Source: an uncultured Parafilimonas sp. (GTDB taxonomy: Bacteria; Bacteroidota; Bacteroidia; Chitinophagales; Chitinophagaceae). Taken from it: DNA of 36,856 nt. Shown here in pieces: positions 1-9,468 of the stretch (its first letter is position 1; every line of letters begins with the position of its first letter). Location of the stretch: assembly GCA_903882935.1 (NCBI GenBank), contig CAIRZB010000054.1, positions 1 to 36,856 on the forward strand. The letters run 5' to 3'. The notes under the pieces are model-generated. The model worked only from the letters and a program-made list of their open reading frames with translations, was not told the DNA's origin and made no database searches. The position numbers and the translations under genes were made by a program.

Positions 1-2517
1 GCCAATCTTTCGGCCGTAACGGTAAAATCGTTCAATAGCGAATCGGAAGCATTTGCAAAAAGACGAGAACAATACTCCAATAACATTATCAATGTAATGT
101 CGGCCAACGCCATTGCCATTTCACCTGATATTACTGTTGCAAACGTTATGCAACGAATTTCGGGTGTTTCCATTGAGCGCAGCAGCTCTGGCGACGGCCA
201 GTATGCCATTATTAGGGGCATGGACAAAAGGTACAACACTACACTTATTAATGGCGTTAAAATTCCAAGCCCGGACATACGCAACCGCTACGTTCCGTTG
301 GATATTTTTCCGGCCGACTTGGTGGAGCGTATAGAAGTTATAAAAAGCCTTACGCCTGAAATGGAAGGCGACGCAGCTGGCGGTGTTATAAATTTAGTAA
401 TGAAAAATGCGCCGGAGAAGTTTAAGGCAGAAGGCAATATTGGCACAGGTTACAGTCAACTATTTTTAAACAGAGACTTTTCATCATTCTCAAAGGGTAC
501 GGTAAATATGCAGTCGCCAGCAGAAATCACAGGCCGCAATGTGTACGCGCCGGTTTCCGCCTTCCCTTATAATAATTTGGTAACAACCGCAGCCAAGCCC
601 CCTGTAAATAAAAACTTCAGCCTTACGCTGGGCGACCGATTTATACATAACAAATTGGGCGTTATACTTTCTGGTAGTTACCAAAACACCTACAGGGGAA
701 ACAACTCCAATATATTGTTGCAAAGCATAACAGTACCCCCAGCGCCCAATGGCAACACAGCACAACAGCCTGCTGTTTCTAGCGTGTTTGCCCGCAAATA
801 CAGCTCGAGGATAGACAGGTCGGGCATCGAAACAAAAATTGACTACAATTTCAATACAAACAATAACATAAGCCTGTTTGCCACGTATTTGCAACTGAAT
901 GAAAGAAGAACAAGGGTAACGAGCGACACGTTATTGGGCGGCTATACCACAACCAACAACTTTATTGGCCCTTATGCCATTTTTGACCGCATAGAAACAC
1001 GCAGTGACCTACAAAACATTATAAATGCCACGTTGCAGGGCAAAAACAAGTTGGCCGAGGACCTTACCGCAGACTGGTCTGTTGCCGCATCGCAAGCAAA
1101 AAGGCAATTGCCAGATATTGCCGAATTTAATGCCGGCTCACCCGTAAGCCCCAATACCAATGCTGGCACCTATACCGTGGGTAACCCTCAAACCGACAAG
1201 GAATCGCGCGAGTGGCTGCACAATACCGACAAGGATTTGGCAGGATACCTTAACTTGCATTACAAAACTGCTTTAGCAGGTAAAACTGCGCTGGTTGCGA
1301 TAGGCGGCATGTACAGGCATAAAGACCGTGACAATTACGACAACAACTACACGCTAACACCGGTGAGCGATAAAGACTCTGTTTACCAAAAATTTGTGTC
1401 AATACCTGCCTCTAAGTTTTTATTTATACCAGCCAACGGCGCATTGGGCAATGCTGCCGAAAACCCGGGCATCTATACCGCTTCAGAAGATGTTTGGGCC
1501 GCTTATGGTCAGGTTAAATACAGTTTTAGCAAAAAACTGGAAGCCATTGGCGGTGTAAGGGTTGAACAAACCCACCAATATTACTTATCCTCTCAAAACC
1601 CAGCGTTGCCTGGTAAAACCGCAGATATAAACTACACGGATTTTTTACCCAGCATACAAGGCAAATATTCACTTGCCGACAGAAGAGCAATAAGGCTTTC
1701 ATATTTCAGGTCAATTTTCCGCCCCTCGTTTGCCGACCTTATACCTTTCCCTACCAGCAGCGGCTCAAACGACAGTTATTTAACGCAAGGCAACCCCTAC
1801 ATAAAACATACTGTTATTGACAACTTCGACCTGCGTTACGAAATATTCCCGAAGGGTTTAGACCAATATATGGTGGGTGCCTTTTACAAGCTTATCACTA
1901 ACCCCATTGAATATGGCTTTGCACAGGGCCTCAATGCAGGTGCTACCCCAGTGTTGATGCCGCAGAATTTTGGCACAGCCAATAACTTTGGCATAGAGGT
2001 GGTTTTGCGCAAGTTTTTTGGTGATTTTGGGGTGTCTGGCAATTATACATTCACTAATTCTATTATTAACGCCACCAAAGAATACGACTATCACTCCGGC
2101 AGCAATGTTGCCTATACCCAACCAGTAGTACGCAGGCCATTGCAAGGGCAAAGCGCACATATAGCAAATTTTTCATTGCTGTACAAAAGCACCAAACATA
2201 AAGTGGATGCACAGTTAGCGATGGTTTATACCGGCGCGAGGATAAACACATTGTCGTTATATAAAGGGTTCGACAATTGGGAGAAGGCCACCATTAACAT
2301 GGATTTCTCAGCACAAAAGGAGTTTGGCAAACACTACATCGTGTATATAAAAGCAAACAACCTACTTAACACTCCGTTTCAACTAATATTAAAGCAGCAC
2401 AACAACGCGTACAAAACTGCAACGCAGTTACCTTTTCAGGAAAGCACAGACTATATGACGGTGCAATACGATAAGTTTTATGCCTCTTATTCACTCGGTT
2501 TCAGATTCAAATTTTAA
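1..2517 (+). CDS. TonB-dependent outer-membrane receptor, 5' truncated
   Basis: The frame is open from the first base of the window, so the start codon and probably the signal peptide and N-terminal carboxypeptidase-like domain lie outside. The visible protein begins with a plug domain: the segment around IRGMDKRYNTTLINGVKIP and the following DLVERIEVIKSLTPEMEGD is the classic plug signature, with GGVINLVMK at its end. A long beta-barrel follows and ends in a terminal aromatic (FRFKF), as expected for BamA-dependent insertion. The receptor would import a substrate across the outer membrane using TonB/ExbBD energy. No SusD partner follows, so it is probably not a SusC-type glycan importer. A beta-helix lipoprotein begins 20 nt downstream and is probably cotranscribed. 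The substrate cannot be read from the sequence. The phosphoesterase two genes on makes a phosphorus- or metal-related ligand possible (inference). Confidence 0.93.
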   Translation, partial: ANLSAVTVKSFNSESEAFAKRREQYSNNIINVMSANAIAISPDITVANVMQRISGVSIERSSSGDGQYAIIRGMDKRYNTTLINGVKIPSPDIRNRYVPLDIFPADLVERIEVIKSLTPEMEGDAAGGVINLVMKNAPEKFKAEGNIGTGYSQLFLNRDFSSFSKGTVNMQSPAEITGRNVYAPVSAFPYNNLVTTAAKPPVNKNFSLTLGDRFIHNKLGVILSGSYQNTYRGNNSNILLQSITVPPAPNGNTAQQPAVSSVFARKYSSRIDRSGIETKIDYNFNTNNNISLFATYLQLNERRTRVTSDTLLGGYTTTNNFIGPYAIFDRIETRSDLQNIINATLQGKNKLAEDLTADWSVAASQAKRQLPDIAEFNAGSPVSPNTNAGTYTVGNPQTDKESREWLHNTDKDLAGYLNLHYKTALAGKTALVAIGGMYRHKDRDNYDNNYTLTPVSDKDSVYQKFVSIPASKFLFIPANGALGNAAENPGIYTASEDVWAAYGQVKYSFSKKLEAIGGVRVEQTHQYYLSSQNPALPGKTADINYTDFLPSIQGKYSLADRRAIRLSYFRSIFRPSFADLIPFPTSSGSNDSYLTQGNPYIKHTVIDNFDLRYEIFPKGLDQYMVGAFYKLITNPIEYGFAQGLNAGATPVLMPQNFGTANNFGIEVVLRKFFGDFGVSGNYTFTNSIINATKEYDYHSGSNVAYTQPVVRRPLQGQSAHIANFSLLYKSTKHKVDAQLAMVYTGARINTLSLYKGFDNWEKATINMDFSAQKEFGKHYIVYIKANNLLNTPFQLILKQHNNAYKTATQLPFQESTDYMTVQYDKFYASYSLGFRFKF

Positions 2518-2537
2518 ACATAAACGCTAAACAAAAC

Positions 2538-3959
2538 ATGAAACAATTAAAAGTTGCAGGTATCGGCCTAGTGCTGGCAATGGCATTGGCTTCTTGCTCA
2601 AAAAACGGAACTACGGTTTCAAATGCCCAAATTCAAATCGGGCAAGCTGTAAGTAACACAAGCCCATTATCTGGCGCTATAAAAGGCACTATGAAAACCG
2701 GCTTAACGTACATCATTAATGGCGATGTTACCATTAACTCTGGCGACACCTTGCTAGTTCAAAAAGGTGTTACCATCCAAGTTAACAATGGCTCAAACTT
2801 TTTTGTAAACGGCACCATGGTAAGCTTAGGCACCAAAGATGCGCCAGTTACCATTACCGACCCACACAGAACTAAAACTACCGGCAGTTCAACCGCTTCA
2901 TCTGACAGTGCTTATGCAGGCGGCTGGGGCGGCATATGGGCTGGCCCAACTTGCCCATTGTTGGTGCTAAAATGGACCCATTTGGATTTTCCCGGTGCCG
3001 GTCTTCAAACAACACCGTTCGCCGGCCCTTCAGTTGGCGACCAATATGCGGTGTATTTTGGTAACTACAGCGGTGTGTTTATTATGGAAGATTCTTGGAT
3101 TTACGGTACACCAGATGACGCTATCCGTTTTTATGGCGGCAACATAGCCATGGTACGTAACACCCTTGAAAAATGTGGCGGTACAGGCGGCGACGGTTTT
3201 AATGCCAAAGGCGGTACACAAGGCATAATGGCCTACAACCTTATAATAGGTGGCGCTACAAATGGCACCAAATCTGCCAACGACAAAAGCACAGGCAGGC
3301 AATGTATGATCGGCATGTTTAACAACACTTACGTGAACGATGGGCACCGTAACACTGGTACTTTTGGTGCTAGGAGCGGCTCTATCGAAGTTGAAAACAA
3401 CTCTCGTGCACTTGCATATAACAACATTATTGTTGATTGTAAATTTGGCGTACGGATAGCCGGCGGCAATACGGTAACTGCAAAGGTTTACCTTGCTGAT
3501 ACCACGATGGGCTCGAGCAGCGACTTTATACAGCAAACTGGTTATGGCTACAACCTGTATTATGCTGATGCGGCTGTGCTGGCAAACCAATTTGTGCCTA
3601 CTAACGTTGCACAAGCAGTGGTTACACACCCACAAGCAACTGACATACCTAATTTGGCTTCTTTCCTAGGCAGCAGCTACACTTTTGGTATGCAGTACGA
3701 TGGCAGTACATTGGTTGGTAAAAACAACCCGATGTTTGTTAACTACCCCCTGCCAAACTTAAACTACCAAACACAGTGTTCAGTTGATGGTTACGATTTT
3801 CATTTGCAAAGTGCTTCACCAGCCGTTGGTAAAGGTTACCAAGGCTTTACTGTAAACATAAACGTACCAGTTGATGCCAACTTTGGCTTAACCAAAGCGG
3901 TAACACCAGGCAAAGACCTTGGTTGCTACCAAATTGACGGTTCAGGTAACCAACATTAA
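2538..3959 (+). CDS. Secreted lipoprotein with right-handed beta-helix fold
   Basis: The 473-residue protein starts with a lipoprotein signal peptide whose lipobox is LASC (cysteine near residue 20), so it is probably anchored in a membrane and perhaps surface exposed. After a low-complexity Ser/Thr/Gly linker the sequence has the Asn/Gly-rich, short-strand periodicity of parallel beta-helix proteins (for example INGDVTINSGDTLLVQKG and VTIQVNNGSNFFVNGTM), continuing to the C-terminus. I see no pectate-lyase catalytic motif that would assign an activity. It starts 20 nt after the TonB receptor gene with no terminator between, so the two are likely one transcript, and the lipoprotein may be the receptor's substrate-binding or processing partner (inference). 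A hairpin terminator follows. There is no Shine-Dalgarno sequence before the ATG, as is usual in this phylum. Confidence 0.8.
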   Translation: MKQLKVAGIGLVLAMALASCSKNGTTVSNAQIQIGQAVSNTSPLSGAIKGTMKTGLTYIINGDVTINSGDTLLVQKGVTIQVNNGSNFFVNGTMVSLGTKDAPVTITDPHRTKTTGSSTASSDSAYAGGWGGIWAGPTCPLLVLKWTHLDFPGAGLQTTPFAGPSVGDQYAVYFGNYSGVFIMEDSWIYGTPDDAIRFYGGNIAMVRNTLEKCGGTGGDGFNAKGGTQGIMAYNLIIGGATNGTKSANDKSTGRQCMIGMFNNTYVNDGHRNTGTFGARSGSIEVENNSRALAYNNIIVDCKFGVRIAGGNTVTAKVYLADTTMGSSSDFIQQTGYGYNLYYADAAVLANQFVPTNVAQAVVTHPQATDIPNLASFLGSSYTFGMQYDGSTLVGKNNPMFVNYPLPNLNYQTQCSVDGYDFHLQSASPAVGKGYQGFTVNINVPVDANFGLTKAVTPGKDLGCYQIDGSGNQH

Positions 3960-3987
3960 TAATATTACTACCCGCTATTAAAAACCA

Positions 3988-4030
3988 CCCCTGCTGGCTA
4001 CATTTGTATTGCTGGCAGGGGTTTGTTTTA
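3988..4030 (+). terminator. Intrinsic terminator after the beta-helix lipoprotein gene
   Basis: The arms CCCCTGC (3988-3994) and GCAGGGG (4015-4021) pair perfectly over 7 bp with a 20-nt loop and are followed at once by TTTGTTTT. It lies about 30 nt after the lipoprotein stop, so it should end the receptor-lipoprotein transcript before the phosphoesterase gene. Confidence 0.6.
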
Positions 4031-4114
4031 CCACGCAGTTTTTATAATTTAAAAAAGGGTGTCTAACCATTTGGCGTTGCAAAACACCAGACGACAAACG
4101 ACGAGGAAAACAGC

Positions 4115-5281
4115 ATGCAACGCATGAAGCAAACAGCCTATTTTACGATTGTATTTGCATGCCTTGCCCTGCAATTGGCCGCACAGGGTAAGCAGAGTAA
4201 CAATATTGTGCAACTAGTATTTACTTCCGATGCACATTATGGCATAACCAGAAAGACCTTTAGAAACGAAACCGAGGTTAGCGGACACACGGTGAATGCA
4301 GCATTGGTGCAAGCTATTAACACCATTCCCAATATACATTTGCCAAATGATGGTGGCGTAAATGCCGGCAAAAAAGTCGGCGGTGTAGATTATATTGTAC
4401 AAGGAGGAGATATTGCTAACCGCATGGAAGTGCCAAACCAAAGCGCGGCAGCATCGTGGGCGCAGTTTAACACAGACTACATTAAAGGGATAACCCTAAA
4501 AACCAATGCAGGCAAACCGGCAAAGCTGTTGATAGTGCCTGGTAACCACGACATTAGCAATGCCCTTGGTTTTTATAAACCCATGAACCCGCCTACAGAC
4601 AACACGTCTTTGGTTAACATTTATAACCGCATGCTTACACCCGCGGCACCACTTACTGCCAAAACATACGATTACGAAAAATATAAAATTAACTATTCAA
4701 AAAATATAGGCGGCATTCATTGTATGTTTTTAACACTTTGGCCCGATTCTGCTGAGCGTGTCTGGATGGAAAAAGACCTAGAAAAAGTGAATGTTGGCAC
4801 CCCGGTGTTAATTTTTACCCACGACCAGCCTGAGTGTGAGGCAAAACATTTTACTAACCCCAACCCAGGGCATACCATAAATGCCACAGACAAATTTGAA
4901 AACCTTGTAACAGAATTATATAAAGATGGTACCAATGCCAAGGCCGACGGAGGGGTTACCGATATTGAACAGCGGGGCTGGGTAAGTTTTCTACAAAAAC
5001 ACCACAACATACAAGCTTATTTTCACGGCAATGCAAACTACAATGAGTTTTACGTGTACAAAGGCCCCGATAACGATGTTGCCCTTAACGTGTTTCGCGC
5101 CGACTCACCCATGAAGGGCAAATACTCCTCAAAAGATGAAACAAAGCTTTCTTTCCAGTTCATCAGTATCAACACAAAAACGAATGAAATGACCGTGCGG
5201 GAATGTTTGTGGAATACAGACCCCACCCACCCTGATAAACCTGTGCAATGGGGCAATAGCAAAACAATTACAATTAAATAG
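4115..5281 (+). CDS. Secreted calcineurin-like metallophosphoesterase
   Basis: The protein has a Sec signal peptide (cleavage probably after LAAQG, around residue 25) and the metal-binding blocks of the calcineurin-like phosphoesterase superfamily: D39-A-H41, G-G-D99, and G-N144-H145-D146, then a later FTHDQPE histidine block. The last block, normally GHxH, reads HGNANYNEF, so the usual final histidine pair is replaced by asparagines. I believe this is a subfamily trait rather than decay, because the surrounding residues look intact. It would hydrolyse a phosphate ester or diester in the periplasm or outside the cell; the substrate is unknown. A second ATG nine bases downstream is an equally possible start. 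The gene follows a TonB receptor and a beta-helix lipoprotein on the same strand but is separated from them by a terminator. A weak GAGGA lies upstream of the ATG. Confidence 0.85.
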   Translation: MQRMKQTAYFTIVFACLALQLAAQGKQSNNIVQLVFTSDAHYGITRKTFRNETEVSGHTVNAALVQAINTIPNIHLPNDGGVNAGKKVGGVDYIVQGGDIANRMEVPNQSAAASWAQFNTDYIKGITLKTNAGKPAKLLIVPGNHDISNALGFYKPMNPPTDNTSLVNIYNRMLTPAAPLTAKTYDYEKYKINYSKNIGGIHCMFLTLWPDSAERVWMEKDLEKVNVGTPVLIFTHDQPECEAKHFTNPNPGHTINATDKFENLVTELYKDGTNAKADGGVTDIEQRGWVSFLQKHHNIQAYFHGNANYNEFYVYKGPDNDVALNVFRADSPMKGKYSSKDETKLSFQFISINTKTNEMTVRECLWNTDPTHPDKPVQWGNSKTITIK

Positions 5282-5388
5282 GGGCGGTGCAAGACCTGCC
5301 TTAAAATAACTAAATTGGCAATGCTTGCTAAACAATTCCCTGTTTAATAATCGTAAAATAGTTGGGTGTCCGCCATTTATCCAACGCA

Positions 5389-5820
5389 TTAATCTTCCTT
5401 AATAAAATTGCCGGCCTCATCAAATATTAGGTCTTTACCCTTAATCTCCGCTTCGTAGGTAAGCTTTCCCGCCGCATCGGTCACCTTTCCTGCTTCTTTT
5501 ATGCTGGCCCCTTTGTAGTGGCTTTTTACGTACCCGGCAACAGGCACCGGTAACTGGGCTATGGGTATGGCCAACACAATTTCTAAAAATATCCCATTAG
5601 GGGTAAACATTACCGAGGTGTCTTCGCCTTATTTGCCACCCCAGTTGGCTTCGTAATTGCCTTTTTCAATTTCCCAGCCAATTTTTTTTACCTCGGCATA
5701 TTTTTTGGCAAAGGCGGTTTTAACAACCGCTGGCACTTTGCTGCCGTTAATGTCTTGCGCCACAATGGTTCCACTCCCAATAAAAAAAATTACTGCTACT
5801 AAAAACGTCAACCTCTTCAT
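5389..5820 (-). pseudogene. PepSY-like (DUF2874-type) exported protein interrupted by an in-frame stop
   Basis: Reading from the ATG at 5820, the frame gives a signal peptide (MKRLTFLVAVIFFIGSG, ending VAQ) and a first PepSY-like repeat (VPAVVKTAFAKKY...YEANWGGK). It then meets a TAA at 5631-5629 and continues in the same frame with GEDTSVMFTPNG and a second repeat (LPVPVAGYVKSHYKGASIKEAGKV...YEAEIKGKDLIFDEAGNFIKED). With the stop read as an amino acid, the product is about 143 residues, the normal size of these two-repeat periplasmic proteins. It is a single nonsense codon with no frameshift. Either half could be called a small gene alone, but the second half's ATG (5610) falls in mid-domain. 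It could be a true pseudogene, a sequencing error or a recoding event. The family's function is unclear. Confidence 0.8.
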
Positions 5821-6029
5821 AAAATATTAATTTGTAATTAAATAATTATCAACCCTATACCTATAAGCTGTGCGAATATTGAAGTTACTGAGGCATTGCA
5901 TAATTTACTATTTTAACAACAGGTTTAGCATTTGTATGAAAATACACCTAATTTCGTAAAGCATATAATAACAAAATATAATACCTGAGCCATTTACTGG
6001 GCTACGGTATTATACCCCCAAAAATAAGC

Positions 6030-7346
6030 ATGCCCCGTTTGCAACGAAATAGTCTTTTTAATTCCACTTTGTGGGAGAAAATGGCTGGTAGCCGTACCGA
6101 GTTTTCGGTGGAGAACAGGTTATTCAATACCGTCTCTGGCCTCAGCTCCTCAGCCTTTTTTTTATTTTCGGCTTTAAACGTCGCTTTTCATATACCGGGC
6201 GCAGAACTTAATTTTTTAGTTTTTGTGCTACTGTTCAGTCTTTATTGGTTTTCGAGAGTAAAGAAAAATGTTCGGGTTCCAACGATCATTTTTTGCTGTT
6301 GTACCTATGTTTTTTTGCTAAGTAATTATTTTTTAAATGCGGGCATAACTGGGCCAACTATGCTGGCATTTATGGCCACTTTCATATTAATTCTTGCCCT
6401 TGGCCCCATTGGGTTACACCGGCTATGGATTGGCCTACACGTTTTACTGGCCGTCGGTTTGCTTTCATTGGAATATTTCAACGTGGGTCGTTACGTTTTT
6501 TATAAAAGCAAAAGCGAACACTTTTTTGATATTGGCATTACCTACACTGTGTCTATCGTCACAATTTATTTTGTTATTCTGTATATACGAAACAATTACT
6601 TACGTGAAAAAAAATTAGCCCAACAGTATGCGTCTTCTTTGTTGGAACAAAATAAACAGCTGGAAGAACTGAACCAAGTAAAAAACAGGCTTTTCTCCAT
6701 TATTTCGCATGATTTGCGTGGGCCCCTCAATTCAATACAGGGCTACCTTGAAATACTTACAGAGAGTACATTTGCGCAAGACGAGAAAGAAAAAATACAG
6801 GGCCAACTGCTGGAGTTAACCAAGCATACGCAGGACATGCTTTTTAACCTGCTTTCTTGGTCAAAATCGCAAATATCAGGCAATAACATCGAAATGCAGG
6901 AGGTAAATCTACGTAATACCTTAAGCGGAACTATTGAAATGTTGACAAGAGTGGCCGAGCGTAAAGGGATTGTTTTAAAAAGCACCATAGCCGATAATGT
7001 TAAAGTGGTAGCCAATGCCGACATATTGCAGTTAATAGCCCGCAATTTTATTCAGAATGCTATAAAATTTACCAATATACATGGCGAAATAATTATCCAG
7101 GGCCACATAGAGGGCGCCAAGGTGATAGTATCTGTAAAAGACAATGGCATAGGCATACCAGTTGAAAAACAACCCGAGATATTTTCTTCAAAATTAAAGT
7201 CGGCCTACGGCACCAATAAAGAACGCGGTATAGGCCTGGGCTTATTTTTATGCAAGGAACTGGTAGAGTTACAAGGCGGCAAAATTTGGTTTACCAGCAC
7301 ACCCGGCCAGGGTTCCGAATTCAACTTTACTGTTGCGATTGCATAA
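6030..7346 (+). CDS. Membrane sensor histidine kinase (first of a tandem pair)
   Basis: The 438-residue protein has an N-terminal membrane domain of about six hydrophobic segments (residues 33-187), a short coiled-coil linker, and a complete kinase core: H box SHDLRGPL with phospho-acceptor H227, N box with N343 (FIQNAIKF), G1 box D371-NGIGI and G2 box ERGIGLGL (about 398-404). It would autophosphorylate in response to an unknown membrane or extracellular cue. No response regulator gene is next to it, so it is an orphan kinase. The gene immediately downstream is a paralogue of identical length that aligns without gaps over the membrane domain, indicating a tandem duplication. The membrane domain has a conserved stretch (LGPIGxHRLWI...LEYFNxGxY...HFFDIGITY) shared by both copies, presumably the sensing region. 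Confidence 0.93.
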   Translation: MPRLQRNSLFNSTLWEKMAGSRTEFSVENRLFNTVSGLSSSAFFLFSALNVAFHIPGAELNFLVFVLLFSLYWFSRVKKNVRVPTIIFCCCTYVFLLSNYFLNAGITGPTMLAFMATFILILALGPIGLHRLWIGLHVLLAVGLLSLEYFNVGRYVFYKSKSEHFFDIGITYTVSIVTIYFVILYIRNNYLREKKLAQQYASSLLEQNKQLEELNQVKNRLFSIISHDLRGPLNSIQGYLEILTESTFAQDEKEKIQGQLLELTKHTQDMLFNLLSWSKSQISGNNIEMQEVNLRNTLSGTIEMLTRVAERKGIVLKSTIADNVKVVANADILQLIARNFIQNAIKFTNIHGEIIIQGHIEGAKVIVSVKDNGIGIPVEKQPEIFSSKLKSAYGTNKERGIGLGLFLCKELVELQGGKIWFTSTPGQGSEFNFTVAIA

Positions 7347-7547
7347 AAAGTGCGATAGAGACCGAAAAATTCAATTTCTTCACCCTTTTCAAGCAGCATT
7401 GCACCATCAGGGCGTCAAAATCCAGTCGATTTATGCAAAAATCCTACCTGTTTTTGTTCTTTTATAAAAGTTAAAATATATTAGCGTTTTAAAATAAAAA
7501 CACAGTAATTAGCACAATAAGCAGCTGATTATGTGGGGATAATTATC

Positions 7548-8864
7548 ATGGTACCCTATCAAAAGCACCGTCAATTTTTTTTTAAATTGTGGGGAACACT
7601 TGTTGGCGACAGCGTTCGTTTCTCTATGGAAAACCGGCTTTTTAATGCGGTGGCTGTATTTATTGCCGGAGCCGTTTTTTTTGAATGTATAGCAAGCGTT
7701 GCCTTGGATATACCGGGCATTATTGCGGAAGCTTCGGGGTTAGCTGTGCTGGTGGTATTGTATTATTTTTCGAGGTTTAAGCAAAAGTTTAAGGTTTCTG
7801 CCATAGTTTTTTGTTTTACAACCTATTTGGTGCTAATTGCCAATTATTTTACCAATGCTGCTATTAGCGGGCCTACGCTGCTCGATTTTATGGCTACCCT
7901 TATTTTGGTTATTACGCTTGGCCCCATTGGCTGGCACCGGTTATGGATAGCCTTACACATTATAATTGTGGCTGGTTTACTTACCTTGGAGTATTTTAAC
8001 ATTGGCCATTATGCGGGATATGATAACAAGGCTGGGCATTTTTTTGACATTGGCATAACCTATTCAGTTGCGGCAGCAACCATTTATTTTGTAACCCTTT
8101 ACATTCGCAATAGCCAATTAAAGGAAAAAAGGCTGGCAGACCAATATGCGGCCTCAATTCTTAAAAAGAATGAAGAACTGGAAGAATTAAACCAAATAAA
8201 AAACAGGCTTTTCTCACTTATTTCCCATGATTTGCGTTCACCTCTTAATTCCATACAAGGCTATTTGGAGGTGCTGACCGATCGGTCTCTCCCGGAAAAT
8301 GCAAAAAACTCAATTCAAGACCAGTTGCTTCAGTTAACCAAACACACGCAGGATATGCTTTTCAACCTGTTATCTTGGTCAAAATCTCAAATTTCGGGTT
8401 ACAACATCGAATTGCAAGAGGTAAATTTGTTTAACACGCTTAATGGCACTGTTGATATGCTGAAAAAAGTTGCCGAACCAAAAGGTGTTTTGATCAACAA
8501 TGCAATTGAAGAGCGCATTAATGTAGTGGCAAACGTTGAAATACTACAGTTAGTGGTACGAAATTTTATACAGAATGCAATTAAATTTACGCATACGGAT
8601 GGAGAAATCCATTTGCATGCTGAGCAAGAAGGGGCCTTCGTTGTTATATCCGTTAAAGACAACGGCATTGGAATACCGCTTGAAAAACAACCAGAAATTT
8701 TCTCCTCCAAACTAAAGTCTACCTATGGCACTAAAAAGGAAAGAGGCATCGGCCTTGGCTTGTATTTATGCAAGGAACTGGTGGAATTGCAAGGCGGTAA
8801 AATTTGGTTTACCAGTACCCCGGGTATCGGTTCTCAGTTTAATGTTAGCCTGGCAGTTGCCTAA
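7548..8864 (+). CDS. Membrane sensor histidine kinase (second of a tandem pair)
   Basis: This is a paralogue of the preceding kinase. The ATG at 7548 is preferred over an upstream in-frame GTG (7533), because from 7548 the protein is exactly 438 residues and the N-terminus aligns without gaps with its neighbour (27 residues before the shared ENRLFN). The kinase core is complete: SHDLRSPL with H227, N box FIQNAIKF, DNGIGIPLEK and ERGIGLGL. By eye about two thirds of kinase-core residues match the first copy, while the linker after the H box and the membrane helices are more diverged, as if the two sense different cues but share a downstream partner (inference). About 200 nt without a clear terminator separate the genes, so separate promoters are possible. 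No response regulator is nearby. Confidence 0.93.
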   Translation: MVPYQKHRQFFFKLWGTLVGDSVRFSMENRLFNAVAVFIAGAVFFECIASVALDIPGIIAEASGLAVLVVLYYFSRFKQKFKVSAIVFCFTTYLVLIANYFTNAAISGPTLLDFMATLILVITLGPIGWHRLWIALHIIIVAGLLTLEYFNIGHYAGYDNKAGHFFDIGITYSVAAATIYFVTLYIRNSQLKEKRLADQYAASILKKNEELEELNQIKNRLFSLISHDLRSPLNSIQGYLEVLTDRSLPENAKNSIQDQLLQLTKHTQDMLFNLLSWSKSQISGYNIELQEVNLFNTLNGTVDMLKKVAEPKGVLINNAIEERINVVANVEILQLVVRNFIQNAIKFTHTDGEIHLHAEQEGAFVVISVKDNGIGIPLEKQPEIFSSKLKSTYGTKKERGIGLGLYLCKELVELQGGKIWFTSTPGIGSQFNVSLAVA

Positions 8865-8892
8865 TAGTTGTAATACCCTTTAAATTGGGACA

Positions 8893-9192
8893 CTATACAT
8901 GAAGCTTTTTCAATATATCCGGAGAAATATCTTCGTCCGATGCGCCATACCCAGTAACCAAAACCCCTTTCACCCCCGATTTTGATTCAATGGCATACAC
9001 AGCAGCCTCGTCGGCAGGATCACTATTTCCTTCGTAACGGTAAACATCTACTACGTCAAATTCATCATGCTTAAATTTTCCGGTGTCACAGGTTATACTG
9101 TTTTCGGTAAGGTTAAAATCCACCGTGTATCCTTTACTTTTAAGTGCTTCCAGTGCCTCAGAAACGGTGGAATAGTGGTATTGGTTTTCCAT
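8893..9192 (-). CDS. Small conserved Bacteroidota protein of unknown function
   Basis: The 99-residue acidic soluble protein begins MENQYHYSTVSEALEALK. From memory it resembles a small family that is widespread in Bacteroidota and often labelled phosphoribosylpyrophosphate synthetase in databases. It has none of the PRPP-binding or ATP-binding features of that enzyme and is far too short for it, so that label should not be trusted. Conserved-looking stretches are KSKGYTVDFNL, the DEFDVVDVYRYEGNSDPADEAAVYAI core and a GVLVTGYG motif near the end. It has no signal peptide or membrane segment. It is convergent with the histidine kinase gene and divergent from the small membrane protein gene at 9469. 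Confidence 0.75.
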   Translation of the reverse strand: MENQYHYSTVSEALEALKSKGYTVDFNLTENSITCDTGKFKHDEFDVVDVYRYEGNSDPADEAAVYAIESKSGVKGVLVTGYGASDEDISPDILKKLHV

Positions 9193-9468
9193 AAATGTTT
9201 GGTGTTTATATGTATGTCGGCAAAGTTAACTACAGGCTGGCACGAAAAAATAAAAATCATTTTAGGCGTCTGGTGCTTTCCCCACCGCATTTTAAAACTT
9301 TTTAGGAGCCAGATTTTTTTACAAACCCCCAGGCGCAAATTGGTTTTTTTATAGCAAAACCAACTATCTTTAACGTGCTTATGTAAGCAAATCCCCCTTA
9401 TTAAAGATTTCGACATACTAACAATGCCTGCCATACTGGAGTAACCATTAATATTTAAATTTTTATAC

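Noticed and set aside
1-2517. SusC/SusD-type polysaccharide utilisation locus
   Set aside because: The receptor is followed by a beta-helix lipoprotein that has no SusD (TPR-like) features, and the GH9 gene lies 9 kb away without its own receptor.
3030-3635. Reverse-strand open frame of 201 residues inside the beta-helix lipoprotein gene
   Set aside because: It lies entirely within a well-supported forward gene and its translation has scattered Cys/His/Val with no recognisable fold, as expected for an antisense frame.
7533-7547. GTG start for the second histidine kinase
   Set aside because: The ATG at 7548 makes the protein exactly the length of its tandem paralogue and aligns the N-termini without gaps.
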